NCBI GenBank assembly: GCA_023079485.1
Contig: CM041083.1
Coordinates: 176,966,480 to 177,030,479 of the forward strand
Length of the DNA stretch: 64,000 nt
Source: Archilochus colubris
Taxonomy: Eukaryota; Chordata; Aves; Apodiformes; Trochilidae
Direction: 5' to 3'
Below the pieces are notes generated by a model, which saw nothing but the letters and a program-made list of their open reading frames with translations, had not been told where the DNA came from and made no database searches. Positions 48,670 to 60,001 of the stretch are shown here, in pieces. A program made the translations under genes and the position numbers. Each line of letters opens with the position of its first letter. Within the stretch, counting starts at the first letter, position 1.

Positions 48670-50742
48670 GGACAAAAGGGGATGACTCTGAGGATGTGGA
48701 GGGTGGCTTTGCCATCTCTGGCAAAGATCCAGTAAGGGAGCTAGGAGGCCTGCATGGTTAAAAAAGGAACTGCTGGGAAAACTTAAGTGGAAAAGGAAAA
48801 TCTACAGATCATGGAAGGGGGGGCTGGTCACTTGGGAGGAATACAGGACTGTCGTCAGAGGATGTAGGGAGGCAATTCGGAAAGCTAAGGCCTCCTTGGA
48901 ACTTAACCTTGCAAGTCAGGTTAAGGATAATAGAAAGGGCTTTTTCAAATACATAGCTAGTAAAACTAACACTAGAGGCAATATTGGCCCACTAAGGGAT
49001 GAGATGGGAGCCCTGGTGACAGAGGATATAAAGAAGGCAGAGGTGCTGAACACCTTCTTTGCCTCTGTCTTTACTCCTACAGGGTTTCCGCATGAGCCCC
49101 AGATTCATTTAGCCCCAGAAGTAGTCGAGATAGATGAGGAGCTTGACATAGTAGATGAGGATTGGGTTAGGGATCAGCTGAGTAATCTGGACATCCATAA
49201 GTCGATGGGTCCAGATGGAATGCATCCAAGGGTGCTGAGGGAACTGGTGGAGGTCATTGCTAGGCCACTCTCCATCATCTTCAGTAAGTCATGGGTAACA
49301 GGAGAGGTGCCTGAGGACTGGAGAATAGCAAATGTCACTCCAGTCTACAAAAAGGGCAAAAGGAGGACCCGGGTAACTATAGACCGGTCAGCCTCACCTC
49401 CATCCCTGGAAAGGTGATGGAACAACTTGTTCTTGTCGCTATCTCCAGGCATATCAAGGACATGGGGGTCATCAAGAGCAGTCAGCATGGTTTTATCAAG
49501 GGTAAATCATGTTTGACTAACCTCATAGCCTTCTATGAGGAAATTACTAGGTGGATAGATGATGGAAGAGCGGTAGATGTGGTTTATCTTGATTTCAGTA
49601 AAGCATTTGACACCGTCTCTCACAGCATCCTTGTAGATAAGTTGACCAAGTATGGGTTTGGTGATCAGGTAGTGAGGTGGATCAGGAACTGGTTGAAAGG
49701 AAGGAGTCAGAGAGTTGTAGTCAATGGGGCAGAATCTGGTTGGAGGTGTGTGACTAGTGGAGTCCCTCAGGGGTCGGTACTGGGACCGGTGTTGTTCAAT
49801 ATCTTCATCAACGACTTGGATGAGGGTATAGAGTGTACCCTCAGCAAGTTTGCTGATGACACTAAGCTGGGAGGAGTGGCTGACACACCGGAAGGCCGTG
49901 CTGCCATTCAGAGAGACTTAGACAGGCTAGAGAGTTGGGCAGAGAGAAACATGATGAAGTTCAACAAGGGGAAGTGTAGAGTTTTGCATTTGGGGAAGAA
50001 CAACACGATGTCCCAGTATAGGTTGGGGGCTGACCTGCTGGAGAGCAGTGTAGGTGAAAGAGACCTGGGGGTCCTGGTAGACAAGAGGATGACCATGAGC
50101 CAGCAATGTGCCCTTGTGGCCAAGAAGGCCAATGGCATCCTGGGGTGCATTAGGAAGGGTGTGGTTAGTAGGTCAAGAGAGGTTCTCCTCCCCCTCTATT
50201 CTGCATTGGTGAGGCCGCACCTGGAGTATTGTGTCCAGTTCTGGGCCCCTCAGTTCAAGAAGGACAGGGAAGTGCTTGAAAGAGTCCAGCGCAGAGCTAC
50301 GAAGATGATTAAGGGAGTGGAACATCTCCCTTATGAGGAAAGGCTGAGGGAGCTGGGTCTCTTTAGTTTGGAGAAAAGGAGACTGAGGGGTGACCTCATC
50401 AATGTTTTCAAATATGTAAGGAGCGAGTGTCAGGGAGATGGAGTTAGGCTTTTCTCAGTGATTACCAGTGATAGGACAAGGGGTAATGGGTGTAAATTGG
50501 AGCATAGGAGGTTCAGGTTGAATATTCGAAAAAATTTTTTTACTGTAAGAGTGACAGAGCCCTGGAACAGGCTGCCCAGGGAGGTTGTGGAGTCTCCTTC
50601 ACTGGAGACATTCAAAACCCGCTTGGACACGTTCCTGCGCGATGTACTCTAGGTGGCCCTGCTCTGGCAGGGGGGGTTGGACTAGATGATCTTTCGAGGT
50701 CCCTTCCAACCCCTAGGATTCTATGATTCTATGATTCTATGA
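48670..50742 (+). mobile_element. CR1 LINE, youngest copy in the window, 5'-truncated
   Basis: About 2.07 kb. It starts inside ORF2 (the linker ahead of the RT domain) and continues through the complete RT and C-terminal region to a 3' UTR of about 90 bp ending GATCTTTCGAGGTCCCTTCC, AACCCCTAGG and three ATTCTATG units. The endonuclease domain and ORF1 are absent. Clean frames over long distances and the intact tail indicate a relatively recent insertion. The left edge is approximate because recognisable protein homology begins only at about 48,713. Confidence 0.95.
48692..50652 (+). pseudogene. CR1 ORF2 reverse transcriptase remnant, one frameshift
   Basis: The first part (48692-49360) encodes the pre-RT linker: RRPAWLKKELLGKLK, then NRKGFFKYIASKTNTRGNIG and the VLNTFFASVF block, then MGPDGMHPRVLRELVEVIA and [15 protein letters not shown] single-base loss near 49,360 shifts the frame, and the old frame stops at 49,417. 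The other frame is open from before 49,414 to the stop at 50,650-50,652 (412 codons from its first Met). It carries [27 protein letters not shown] (first catalytic Asp), [11 protein letters not shown] at residue 115 onward, and the FADD catalytic box at residues 146-149, followed by the CR1 C-terminus ending [16 protein letters not shown]. The protein would catalyse target-primed reverse transcription at the nick made by its endonuclease, which is missing here, so the copy cannot move on its own. Confidence 0.93.
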
Positions 50743-50749
50743 TCTCTGA

Positions 50750-51240
50750 ATGGTTATAGAGATCAGGGTATGGAGGTTCCTGGCTACTGGAGAAAAGCAA
50801 ACATCCTGTCCTAAAAAATGGCAAGCACAATCTTAAGAACTTCAAACTAGTCCCTGAGAAAATCATGAAGTAAGTCCACTCAGAAGCCAGTTTTAGATGG
50901 AAAAAAAAAAAAAGTAAGAATTCAGAATAGTCAGTGTGGGGAGAGAACAAAGCCATGTTCAAAGTGACAGGGTCCATCATTCATTTGGGACTTGGATACT
51001 GTTTTGAAGAACAAATAGCCACTTGAAACTGAAAGTATTCAGATGAGAACAAAAAAGGCCTTAGATCCTGTGATCCAATTTTATTCGTAGTTAAAATATG
51101 GGCTTAATCTCTAAGATCTTGACCTAACCTAGGAGGTCTGATGGAATTCAATCTATTGTTATACTGAAGGGCAAGGTGCACCTATTTCCTATCAAGTAGC
51201 AACATATTCACCCATGACAGGCAGTATCACTGGTTGGTCT
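50750..51240 (+). mobile_element. Old CR1-like fragment next to the young CR1
   Basis: Phrases such as GGAGGTTCCTGGCTACTGGA, TAGTCCCTGAGAAAATCATG and GGCCTTAGATCCTGTGATCC resemble worn CR1 RT text in the same orientation. It has no tail and many changes. It may be the host into which the neighbouring young copy inserted, but no matching left half was found. Confidence 0.45.
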
Positions 51241-52191
51241 TGGTTAGTCTGTTATTTTCTTTTAAGAAGAAATTGAGTAGGTCAGACAAGGTGCTTGCAG
51301 AGAGATTACACCTTTCCTGATGAGAAACTCAGCCCCTTCAGGAAATGAAGGTTGGAGGTTGCTGAGTGTTGCAAGAAGAGGGGAAGAGTCATGGGAAGAG
51401 GCTGCACACCATAAGTTCAGTGACAAAGAATGATGTGAAGAGCAGAGCAATAGTTGCACCTCTTGCCTCACAGCACCAGCAGAATAGATTTAAGGGCAAC
51501 TCCTTGAATCTACAGGGCCCAGATAATTAGCTATCTGCAGTCTTTTTTATTTGCCTTCCCATGCCTATGAATTCCCACATTTTTGGTATGTGTAGGTTTC
51601 TTGTAGGAGGTAATGAGTTAATGTAGACAGCTGCTTTTAAAGAGGCTTTCCTTTTTAATTTTCTGAATTACAGTTGATACATAGCTGAAGGTAAACACAG
51701 ATGGGAAGAATTTATTGACCTGTTACTTAGGAATTATAATTTGCTCTAATGCATAAAAAAACTTAAGCTTGTCCACTCTTTATTTGCACTATACTAGTGC
51801 CAAAGAGGATATAGATGCCTTTAATGACAGATCAGTTAGGGTTAGTCTTTACTTAGGTGTTCCTGATAATCAAGAAAAACTGGTTTCAGTGGGAGCAGAA
51901 TGCTAAAACTGAGAAACAAATGGAAAATTAATCTTCTTTCATTTTCTTACTATATACTTTATTTGCATAAATACGATACATAAGACCTTTTATTTTCCTC
52001 CAAAATAAATTTAAAGAAAAAAACGCACACAAAAAAAGAAAAAAAAAAAAGAAATAACCACCAACATACCCTGTTTCTTAAGCTATCTAGTAGGGTTTGT
52101 ATATCATAAATTCTGTCAAATGTGTAAACCTGATGAACTGAAGCATGCAATGTATCAGGTTGTCTTTGTCGGTGAGTTACCAGCAAGGAAT
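51241..52191. other. Intergenic stretch
   Basis: AT-rich; an A-rich patch lies at 52,010-52,055. No gene or repeat family was recognised. Confidence 0.55.
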
Positions 52192-52275
52192 AGGTGATCC
52201 TGCTCTGGCAGGGCACTTGGACTCAATCATCTCTTGAGATCCCTTCCAACCCCTAACATTCTGTGATTCTTTGAA
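52192..52275 (+). mobile_element. CR1 LINE 3' tip
   Basis: Reads GGTGATCCTGCTCTGGCAGG, TTGGACTCAATCATCTCTTG, GATCCCTTCCAACCCCTAAC and ATTCTGTGATTCTTTGAA. It is similar at its 3' end to the young copy at 50.7 kb and the copy ending at 59,130. Confidence 0.9.
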
Positions 52276-52616
52276 TATCCTTGAGCAGCCCAGCATTCCC
52301 TGGGGACTTTAGAGGTACAGGCCATCTTCATCTATCACCGTCCACTGAGGAGCCAGAAAAGCTGAAGGCAATATACTTAGCAATATAAATTAATATAAAG
52401 GAGGCTTCTTCTGCATGCCTGACTTTTCTTCCTTCCCCTAAAAATAACAAAAATAATAATTATAAAAATAAAAGCCAGATTCTTTTTTTTAAGCTGAGGT
52501 GAATAGAATAATATCTGAACAAATGTAGGTTTGTAAACCATGTCCTGAGTAGGGTGTCACCTCCACATAGTAACTCTTTTCTCCTCATGCTGCCCTGCCA
52601 GTGAGCAGACTGGGAG

Positions 52617-53020
52617 TGCACAGGAAGTGGGGAGGGGATCCAGCCAGGATAGCTGACCCCAGGTGACCAAAGGGATACTCCAGACCATATGGCATCATGC
52701 TCAGCAATTAAAAGTTGGGAGAAGGAAGAAGAGGGCACCCATAAGGAGTTACAGTGTTTGTCTTCCCAAGTAACCATTGCAGATGTTGGAGCCCTGCTTT
52801 CCTGGAGAGGGTTGAACACCTGCATGCCAATGGGAGTAGTGAATGAATTGCTTGTTTTGCTTTGCTTGAGCACACAGCTTTTGCTTTACCTATTAAACTC
52901 TTTATCTAGACTCAAAAGTTTCCTCATTTTTACCCTTCAGATTCTCTCCCCTATCCCTCTGAGAGAGGTGAGTGAGCAGCTGCATGATGCATACCTGGAG
53001 GCTGGAGTCAAATTGTGACA
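52617..53020 (+). mobile_element. Solo LTR of an avian endogenous retrovirus, plus strand
   Basis: Shares its framework with the LTR at 8.0-8.4 kb: GGGGAGGGGATCCAGCCAGG, ATAGCTGACCCCAGGTGACC, AAGGGATACTCCAGACCATA, an AATTAAAAGT TATA-like element near 52,708, then GTTTGTCTTCCCAAGTAACC, a TTTGCTTTACCT pyrimidine block, an ATTAAA poly(A) signal at 52,892-52,897 and a terminal AAATTGTGACA that ends in CA. No gag, pol or env sequence is adjacent. It is better preserved than the 8-kb copy. Confidence 0.8.
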
Positions 53021-54190
53021 TATTCTTAAGAATGTAAGAGATTTACTTTTTTTTTACAGCAAGTCTCCCAAACCATGCCATATCATATTGCAGAGTTTAT
53101 ATCCATAGACAGTGCAAGGCAATGCTTGGATCTGGGTACTACAAACCTTCAAAGAATTTGAATAAAAAATGCTTTAAATATTTAAATAAAATATTTCTAT
53201 TTCACCTATATATGTTCAGCTCAATTCATACTTTGATCTCTGTCAACATTTACCCTATAATTGATATGAAATATATTAGATTAGATATGTTGATTAGGTT
53301 CAATGAATTATGAAATAGTTGCTTCATTTTGTATTTATTTGGTATTGAGTTGGATAAGTTCAGTATTTTCGTTATTTGGTACTGTGCAGAATAAATGTGT
53401 TTGTGTTTTAAATGTTGCCAGAGACACCAATTAGAGATGTATCTTGTCATAATAAACACTGTGCAAATATTACTTCCTAGAATAAATGTTTTTTATTTGC
53501 AAGAAAAATATCTAGTAACCTTTATAGCTGCATAGTCTTGAACATATCTGGAGAAGAGCTTAGATACATTTGGAGTCTGTGTGATATCAGAACTAAATTT
53601 GGCTCTTGAGACATGGGAATATAAAATGAAACTTGAATTGTCTAGAATAAAGCCCCTTTTTAAATGTAAAACACCTTTTTAAATGTAAAAAAGCACTGAT
53701 CTTGTTTTTTTGTAGATTATCAAGTAAAAAGGAAGGACATGTTTTTTCTTCTTTACCCATTCCCTTTACAATTTCTCGCACATAAGACTCTTTTTGTGTG
53801 TGTTTTTTTTTGGGTTTGTTTGTTTTTTGTTTTTTTTTTTTTGCCAGTTTGGGCAACTAATTTGCAATTTCTACAATGCTACCTTTAGTTCCTAAGTACC
53901 CAGGACATGTTAACATCACCATTGATTTCTATGGCTATTCATTCTATATCTGAAATTTCACAGTGCTGAATGTGATAGCCCTACCTTAATTTGCTCCTTG
54001 CAGCTTACTATATCTATGGAGTTTTGTGTCGAGTATTTTTTTTGTTGCTTTTGTTTATTTGCTCTTGCTGACATCTCTTATGAAGTCTCTTGCATTTTAT
54101 GGAGAAACAGCCTGTAAAATTTGTAGATGTGAGAATTTGTCCATCGTCTCAGAGACTAAAGTTAGGGTATGACCTCTGTACAAGTAAGTT
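53021..54190. other. Intergenic stretch
   Basis: AT-rich, with an 18-bp tandem duplication near 53,656-53,692 (CCTTTTTAAATGTAAAA twice) and T- and TTTG-rich patches at 53,797-53,844. No gene recognised. Confidence 0.55.
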
Positions 54191-54350
54191 TAGAGTAGAG
54201 TAGAAGAGTAGAGTAGAATAAAGTAGAGTAGAATAGAGTAAAGTAGAATAGAGTTGAATAAAGTAGAATAGAGTAGAGTAAAGTAGAATAGAGTAGAGTA
54301 GAATAGAGTAGAATACAGTAGAGTAAACTAGACCAGACCAGAACAGAATA
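54191..54350. repeat. Imperfect (TAGAG/TAGAA)n pentanucleotide array
   Basis: About 160 bases of TAGAG, TAGAA and TAAAG units. It degrades at the right into GACCA/GAACA units. It lies directly left of an old CR1. Confidence 0.92.
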
Positions 54351-54390
54351 ACACTAATCCAGTCACCTGATCACTTCACAGCTCATGAGA

Positions 54391-55320
54391 ACTAAAGTGT
54401 GTTATTAAGGGCAATGTTCAAGTGCCTCTTAAACACTGACAGGCTTGGGGCACTGACTGCCTCTCCAGGAAGCCTGTTCCACTGTTTGACCACCCTCTCA
54501 GAAAAGACGTTTCCTAATGCCAAGATTGAACCTCCCTTCACACAGCTTTGAACCATTCCCCTGCCTCTTATCGCAGGATCCCAGGGAGAAGAGCTCAGCA
54601 CCTGCCTTTCCATTTCCCCTCCTCAGAAAGCTGTAGAGAGCAATGAGATCACCCACCAGCCTTCCGTCCCTTAAGACTCAACAACATCTCCCAGTTTGTT
54701 GTCAGCACTTGCTAATTGTGCATTCAACTCCTGCACTGAGATCAGTGATAAAAATATTGAAGAGAACTGGTCCTTGAATGGAGCCCCAAAGAGCACTGCT
54801 GGTGACCATTTCCCAGTCAGATGTACCCCCATTTCACTACAACACTTTGAGCCCTGACATCCAACCAGATCTTCATCCTGTGCTCACCTTATAGCTGGCC
54901 AACTCATCCACAAGGATACTGTGAGGGACAGCTATCAAAGGCCTTCCTAAAATCCAGAAAAACAACACCCAGCTTCCCTTCAGTCACTAGGCAGGCAAGT
55001 GACCTTCTTGTAGAAGGCCATCAAATTAAACAGGACTTTCCTTTCATGAACTCGTGTTGACCATGCCTGATGATTGCACTGTTCTTCAAATGGCTTTCAG
55101 TAGCACCCATTATGATCCTATCCATAATTATTCTAGGAATTGAGGTTAGGCTAACAAGTCTCTAGTTTACTGTGTCATCCCTCATGCTCCTCTTGTAAAT
55201 TGGAATAACATTGGCAAGCTTCCAGTCAGTGGAGACTTGGAATTTCAGAAACTTTAAGAATTTCTTCCCATGAATCTGCTCGCTGCCCCAAACGTGACCT
55301 TGGAGGATCATCTTAAAGGT
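54391..55320 (-). mobile_element. Old CR1 LINE, minus strand
   Basis: The plus strand gives reverse-complemented CR1 text in order: CAAGTGCCTCTTAAACACTG, CCAGGAAGCCTGTTCCACTG, CAGAAAAGACGTTTCCTAAT, then GATCAGTGATAAAAATATTG, AAAGGCCTTCCTAAAATCCA, TTCATGAACTCGTGTTGACC and GGTTAGGCTAACAAGTCTCT. The C-terminal part and much of the RT part are present, but the catalytic box region near 54,690 is deleted or lost. It is a different, older subfamily from the tail-bearing copies. Confidence 0.85.
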
Positions 55321-58300
55321 AAAATGAACTTGTGTAGAATACTCATTTCATTTCAGTTTTGTCCTAGCTGATGGAATGCCAATGGAGTTCATAAATAATG
55401 TGGAGTACCTCTGAACTGACTACTGTTCACTAAGATATTAACTGAAACTGCAGAACAACAGAGCCATTTTCAGATACATAGAACTTCTTGTTTTCCAGCT
55501 TAAGATACCTACTTGTTTGCAGGTATTGAAATAAAAACTACTAGTTACCAGAAAAAAAAAAATCTTTTAATAATTTTTAACTCCAAAATCTTATCTCTGG
55601 TTTGCTCTCAGTTCTTTATAACTTTTCAGGAACAATGTCACTAAACTAGTTAGACAATTCACTTTAGAATATTTTAGGTTAAGTGCTATTTATAGCTTCT
55701 CTATAAATCCTTAGACAAACCTTGTGCTCCTTGGCTAGGTAGTCACCACAGTCTGAGCAAAAGAATCTGGCTTTTGTCTGCACAGCACAAAGCAATATTC
55801 TGGTTAATATAGCCATTGGACATTCCAGCATGTTCTTACCTCTATTTTATAAACAGCTGTATTTAGAGAAGCTACATTGCTTCCTAATTATGCTACTTCC
55901 CTCCCTTTTCCCCTCATTAAAATCTGAGTAGTCAGAACCTCAGCAATTATATCATCATCACTAATTTTCTTCCTCCTTATTTATTAATTACTCTTTTGCT
56001 GCAGTTTCTTCTTTTCTCTGCATATGAAGCACATTCTTACTCCTTTTATTTCTTTTAACTAATAACACCTCTGTTAATAATTCTTTGTTTAGCATCGCTG
56101 TCATGGTCAGAAATTATAAGACTTGATTCTGCATAATTTTGTACAAACAGAAATCAAGAGCCAAGCTAAAAGGTTGAAGTGGAAAAGTTTTAATCCAAAC
56201 TTCCAGGAAAGCAAGTCTGATTTAATCCTGGATCCTGCTAGTGCTTTGTTCTGCAAGACCTTTTTAGTTTCCAAGAGACATTCAGGAAGCAAAGTTATTC
56301 TAGACTTTTGGTCATGAAAATCTGTCAGCTGATTCTGACAGATTTACTAAATGTTTTGTCATGATTATGAGGAAAGCAAAGGACTCCTGCACCTCTGTTA
56401 CAACACCCAGAAAGATATCTCTGAGATATCACAAGATATATGATTTGTGTTGGATCATATATAGCCCTGGTGGTAGGGTGCCTAGGCCACCCTAATTATA
56501 CTTCCTAGATCCAAATGAAGTGTGTTTGTGTATGTGTGTCTGAAATGATCTTACATGCACAAACACAAAGAATAAACTTCTTCAGAGGTCTCAATCAAGA
56601 TGAAGATCATAGCAGCAGAAATACAAATAATCATATATTTCCTATTCCTTAAAAAGAATATGCATTCAGACAAACACATATCCCCAAATATTTTTCACAT
56701 AACTTTAATGTAACATCTTATATGAAAATGTACTTTGTGTTTTCCTTGATAATTTTCTTCCATTCCCTTCTGAGAGCTTTCGAGCAAATTTTTCTGAACC
56801 TTCCCACTGGTCTCCTGCTGTATTCCGCTAAACAGCTTTCCTGCTGATACAAGGTTATTTCCTACACTAGTTCTCCTTTTGCTCACAGACATTAAGTGTA
56901 TTTATTAATTTTTCTTCAGAGTCTCCTCCTGTTGCCTAACAGTTTCCACAGACCTTATCGCTGTTCCATCAGTTCCTTTTCCCAATAAATGCTGCTTTTT
57001 ATATCCCTGTATTCTCCTCACTCCTCTCTCTCATTACAGCATGTAGTTATGCAGGACTCCTCCAACCCATTCCTGCTCTTTAAAATAAAATCATTCTCCA
57101 AATCATTACATTACTCCCTTCCTTCACAGATCCTTATTTCTGTGGCTACCATCCCAGCAGGTCATGGATATACTCCACTGTAATTACCCTCTTTGTAATG
57201 TAATGTTCCCTTATAGGTTCATGGTTTTCCTGTGTCTCCAAAGTGCATTATAAATAGGCAATGGGAACTTTAAAGTTCATGCAAAGTGTTGGTACTGTTG
57301 AAAAAAAGTTAGGGATGATTCTCCTGCCAACTCATGAGCATTGGACTGGGCACCCTTGCTTGCTACACTCCTTTACACAGAGTATTGTGGGTGCAGCTTG
57401 ATCCAATATTAGACTCTGACTGTAAAGAAAACTTCAGATCTCAGGTTCTGTCCCACAGTTGAGCAGCTCTAGCTGGGTACCTCTGAAGAGGGTTCTTCTT
57501 TTCCTTCAGCATCCTCTTTTCATAAAGTATTGGGTTTTTTCTTCCTTGTCTCTCACAGATCTTACAGTTAGAATCTATGAAGGAGTATCACAGAGATGGA
57601 GGGCAATGATAAAGAGAGAACACTTCTGCTCTGCCTTTCACTCCTACCCTATAGGTAACCCAGCTCTAAACAGATACACTACCCAATATACAGACACATA
57701 TACTCATGCCAACACCCTGAAGCAGCTGCAGGTGTCCTATTGCAATTCTTGCCACTCTGTTATTGCTCAAGCCTGCCTGATATGCTGAGTCCTTCCATAG
57801 ATGAGTCACTGTTTTTCTCTCCTATACCACTGTCTGCTGCAGCTAACCCAGCTTCCCTCACTCCTCCTACCCCAATTATTCTTTTGGTCTCCTGCATGAT
57901 CCAGGCTACATTCCTCCTCTTCGTCAAAGAAAACTTGGAAGTGTGAGGGACAGAGCAACATTTATTTGCACTGCACCTGAACATGCAGATTTCATGAACT
58001 GAAACCTCACTTTTCATCTCCCCTGGTTGTGAGAGCAGAGAATTAATAATCTTCATTTTTGAGGAAAAACAGAGGTGAAACTGTAAAGCTCAGAGATTCT
58101 ACAAATCCTGCCTTTTAACTCATATATTTTGATTTTCTTCTTTACCCACTGCATTCCATATTTCACCCCATAGATTTTAGTAACGTGGAAAAACTTGCTA
58201 CATTTACACTGCTGCTTCTCTTCTTATTTGGAAGATGAGTCATTGTACAAACATGATAAGATTAGCATCCTGTCCTCTTGTGGCCTACACTGTGAAAGTC

Positions 58301-58582
58301 AATATGGTGGCCATTATCCAGCCTGTGTGAGTTGTGCCAAGGAAGAAACAATCAGTCTCCTGCCAGCATGCTGTGTTGCAGGTTTATTACACTAATCCTT
58401 TCTCCTGAATGTCATAAATATGACATGTTGCTTTAATAATTTTTTCAAAGATAGTGCAAGATAAATAATATGATGATACTGTTTTATACTAATGCACCTG
58501 TATTCTTTAGGGTTTTTGGGTTTTTTTGTTTGTTTGCTTGTTTGTTTGGTTTTTTTTTTAATCTAAAAAGACCAAAAGAATA
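55321..58582. other. Intergenic stretch without recognisable genes
   Basis: AT-rich; open frames are up to 109 codons with no family signature. No repeat family was recognised. Confidence 0.55.
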
Positions 58583-59130
58583 GGTTGAGGGGGGTTCTCC
58601 TCCCCCTCTACTCTGCCCTGGTGACACCACATGTGGAGTATTTTGTCCAGTTCTGGGCTCCCATATTCAAGTGGGACAGAGATATACCAAAGAGAGAACA
58701 ACAAAGGGCTATGAGGATGATCAGGGGACTGGAATGTCTGAGGAAAAGTTGAGACACCCTGGGCTGTTTAGTCTGGAGAAGAGAAGACCGAGAGGGGATC
58801 TTTTCAACTCTTATAAATATTTGAAGGGTGGGTATCAAGAAGAAAGGGGTGGTCTCTTTTTAGTGGTGCCCTGTGACAGGATGAGGGGCAATGAACATAA
58901 CCTGGAACACAAGAAGTTCCACCTCAAGGTGAAGAAAAACTTTTTTACTTTAAGGTTCCTGGAACACTGGAACAGGCAGCCCAGAGAGGTTGTAGAGTCT
59001 CCTTCTCTACAGACTTTCAAAACTCATCTGGATTTCATGACCTGCCCTAGGTGATCCTGCTTTGACAGGGAAGTTGGACTCAATGATCTCCAGAGGTCCT
59101 TTCAACTTCTACCATTCTATGATTCCATGA
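58583..59130 (+). mobile_element. CR1 LINE 3' fragment with tail
   Basis: Starts in the C-terminal ORF2 region (GGTTCTCCTCCCCCTCTACT, 'CACATGTGGAGTATTTTGTC') and runs through FFTLRFLEHWNRQPREVVES and the VESPSLQTFKTHLD block to the 3' UTR (TTGGACTCAATGATCTCCAG, CATTCTATGATTCCATGA). The frame has shifted near 58,735 and elsewhere. A poly-T/TTTG tract lies directly before its truncation point. Confidence 0.93.
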
Positions 59131-59662
59131 AGTAACAAATAAACAGGAATTATTCCTTCTTATGCAAATTCAAAAGGACCACTCTGAGAAATTGATCACT
59201 GCATGTTTGTACATGTACACTACACTCATGTTAGCAAATCTGAAAAAATCACCTTTGCCTGGGTGTAAGAAGTCCTTAGATTTTTTTCATTATTGTTTTT
59301 ACTTAGAAGGACACTTTATTCTTTACCATAATAATATGTTTTTCTGATATATTGATGGTGCATTTTACAGCTAAAATCAGCCTGTCTTGATTTCTGGAAT
59401 CTGTGATTAATGAAGTACTGGAAAACTTTTCCTGTTGTCTTTTTTTTTTGTTTTGTTTTTAAATTTTAAATCTTTTAAATTTTAAAAGTTGCTCATATAG
59501 TTGGAGAAAAGAAGAAGGTATTTAAGTAATGACATAGACTTTCATATGATCATTCATTTATGGAAAACTAATTAATTTTTTCCATTTTTTTTTCCATGGA
59601 TGTATAGATATTTGATGCTTCCTCATCTTCAAGTACATTTATAAAGCTACACTTTATTTATT
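59131..59662. other. Intergenic stretch
   Basis: AT-rich with self-complementary TTTAAATTTTAAA-type sequence at 59,459-59,490. Nothing else recognised. Confidence 0.55.
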
Positions 59663-60001
59663 GAGAGGAGAAGAGAGGAGAGGAGAGGAGAGGAGAGGAG
59701 AGGAGAGGAGAGGAGAGGAGAGGAGAGGAGAGAGAGGAGAGGAGAGGAGAGGAGAGGAGAGGAGAGGGAGAGGAGAGGAGAGGAGAGGAGAGAGAGGAGA
59801 GAGAGGAGAGGGAGAGGAGAGGAGAGGAGAGGAGAGGAGAGGGAGAGGAGAGGAGAGGAGAGGAGAGGAGAGGAGAGGGAGAGGGAGGGGAGAGGAGAGA
59901 GGGGAGGAGAGGAGAGGAGAGGAGAGGAGAGGAGAGGAGAGGAGAGGAGAGGAGAGGAGAGGAGAGGAGAGGAGAGGAGAGGAGAGGAGAGGAGAGAAAA
60001 A
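59663..60001. repeat. (GGAGA)n pentanucleotide array, 339 bases of pure purine
   Basis: Every base from 59,663 to 60,001 on the plus strand is A or G. Most units are GGAGA/AGGAG, with scattered GAGAGG and GGGAGG variants that break the register. The strand asymmetry and mirror symmetry favour triplex (H-DNA) structures. The long open frames over it on both strands are artefacts of a stop-free repeat. Confidence 0.97.

Noticed and set aside
8016..53020. The two similar LTRs as the ends of one provirus
   Set aside because: They lie 44 kb apart with NBEA exon 1 and its promoter between them, have no retroviral genes between them, and differ in preservation.
57459..58056. Open frames of 68-109 codons on both strands
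   Set aside because: Overlapping frames without family signature in AT-rich intergenic DNA; no coding evidence.
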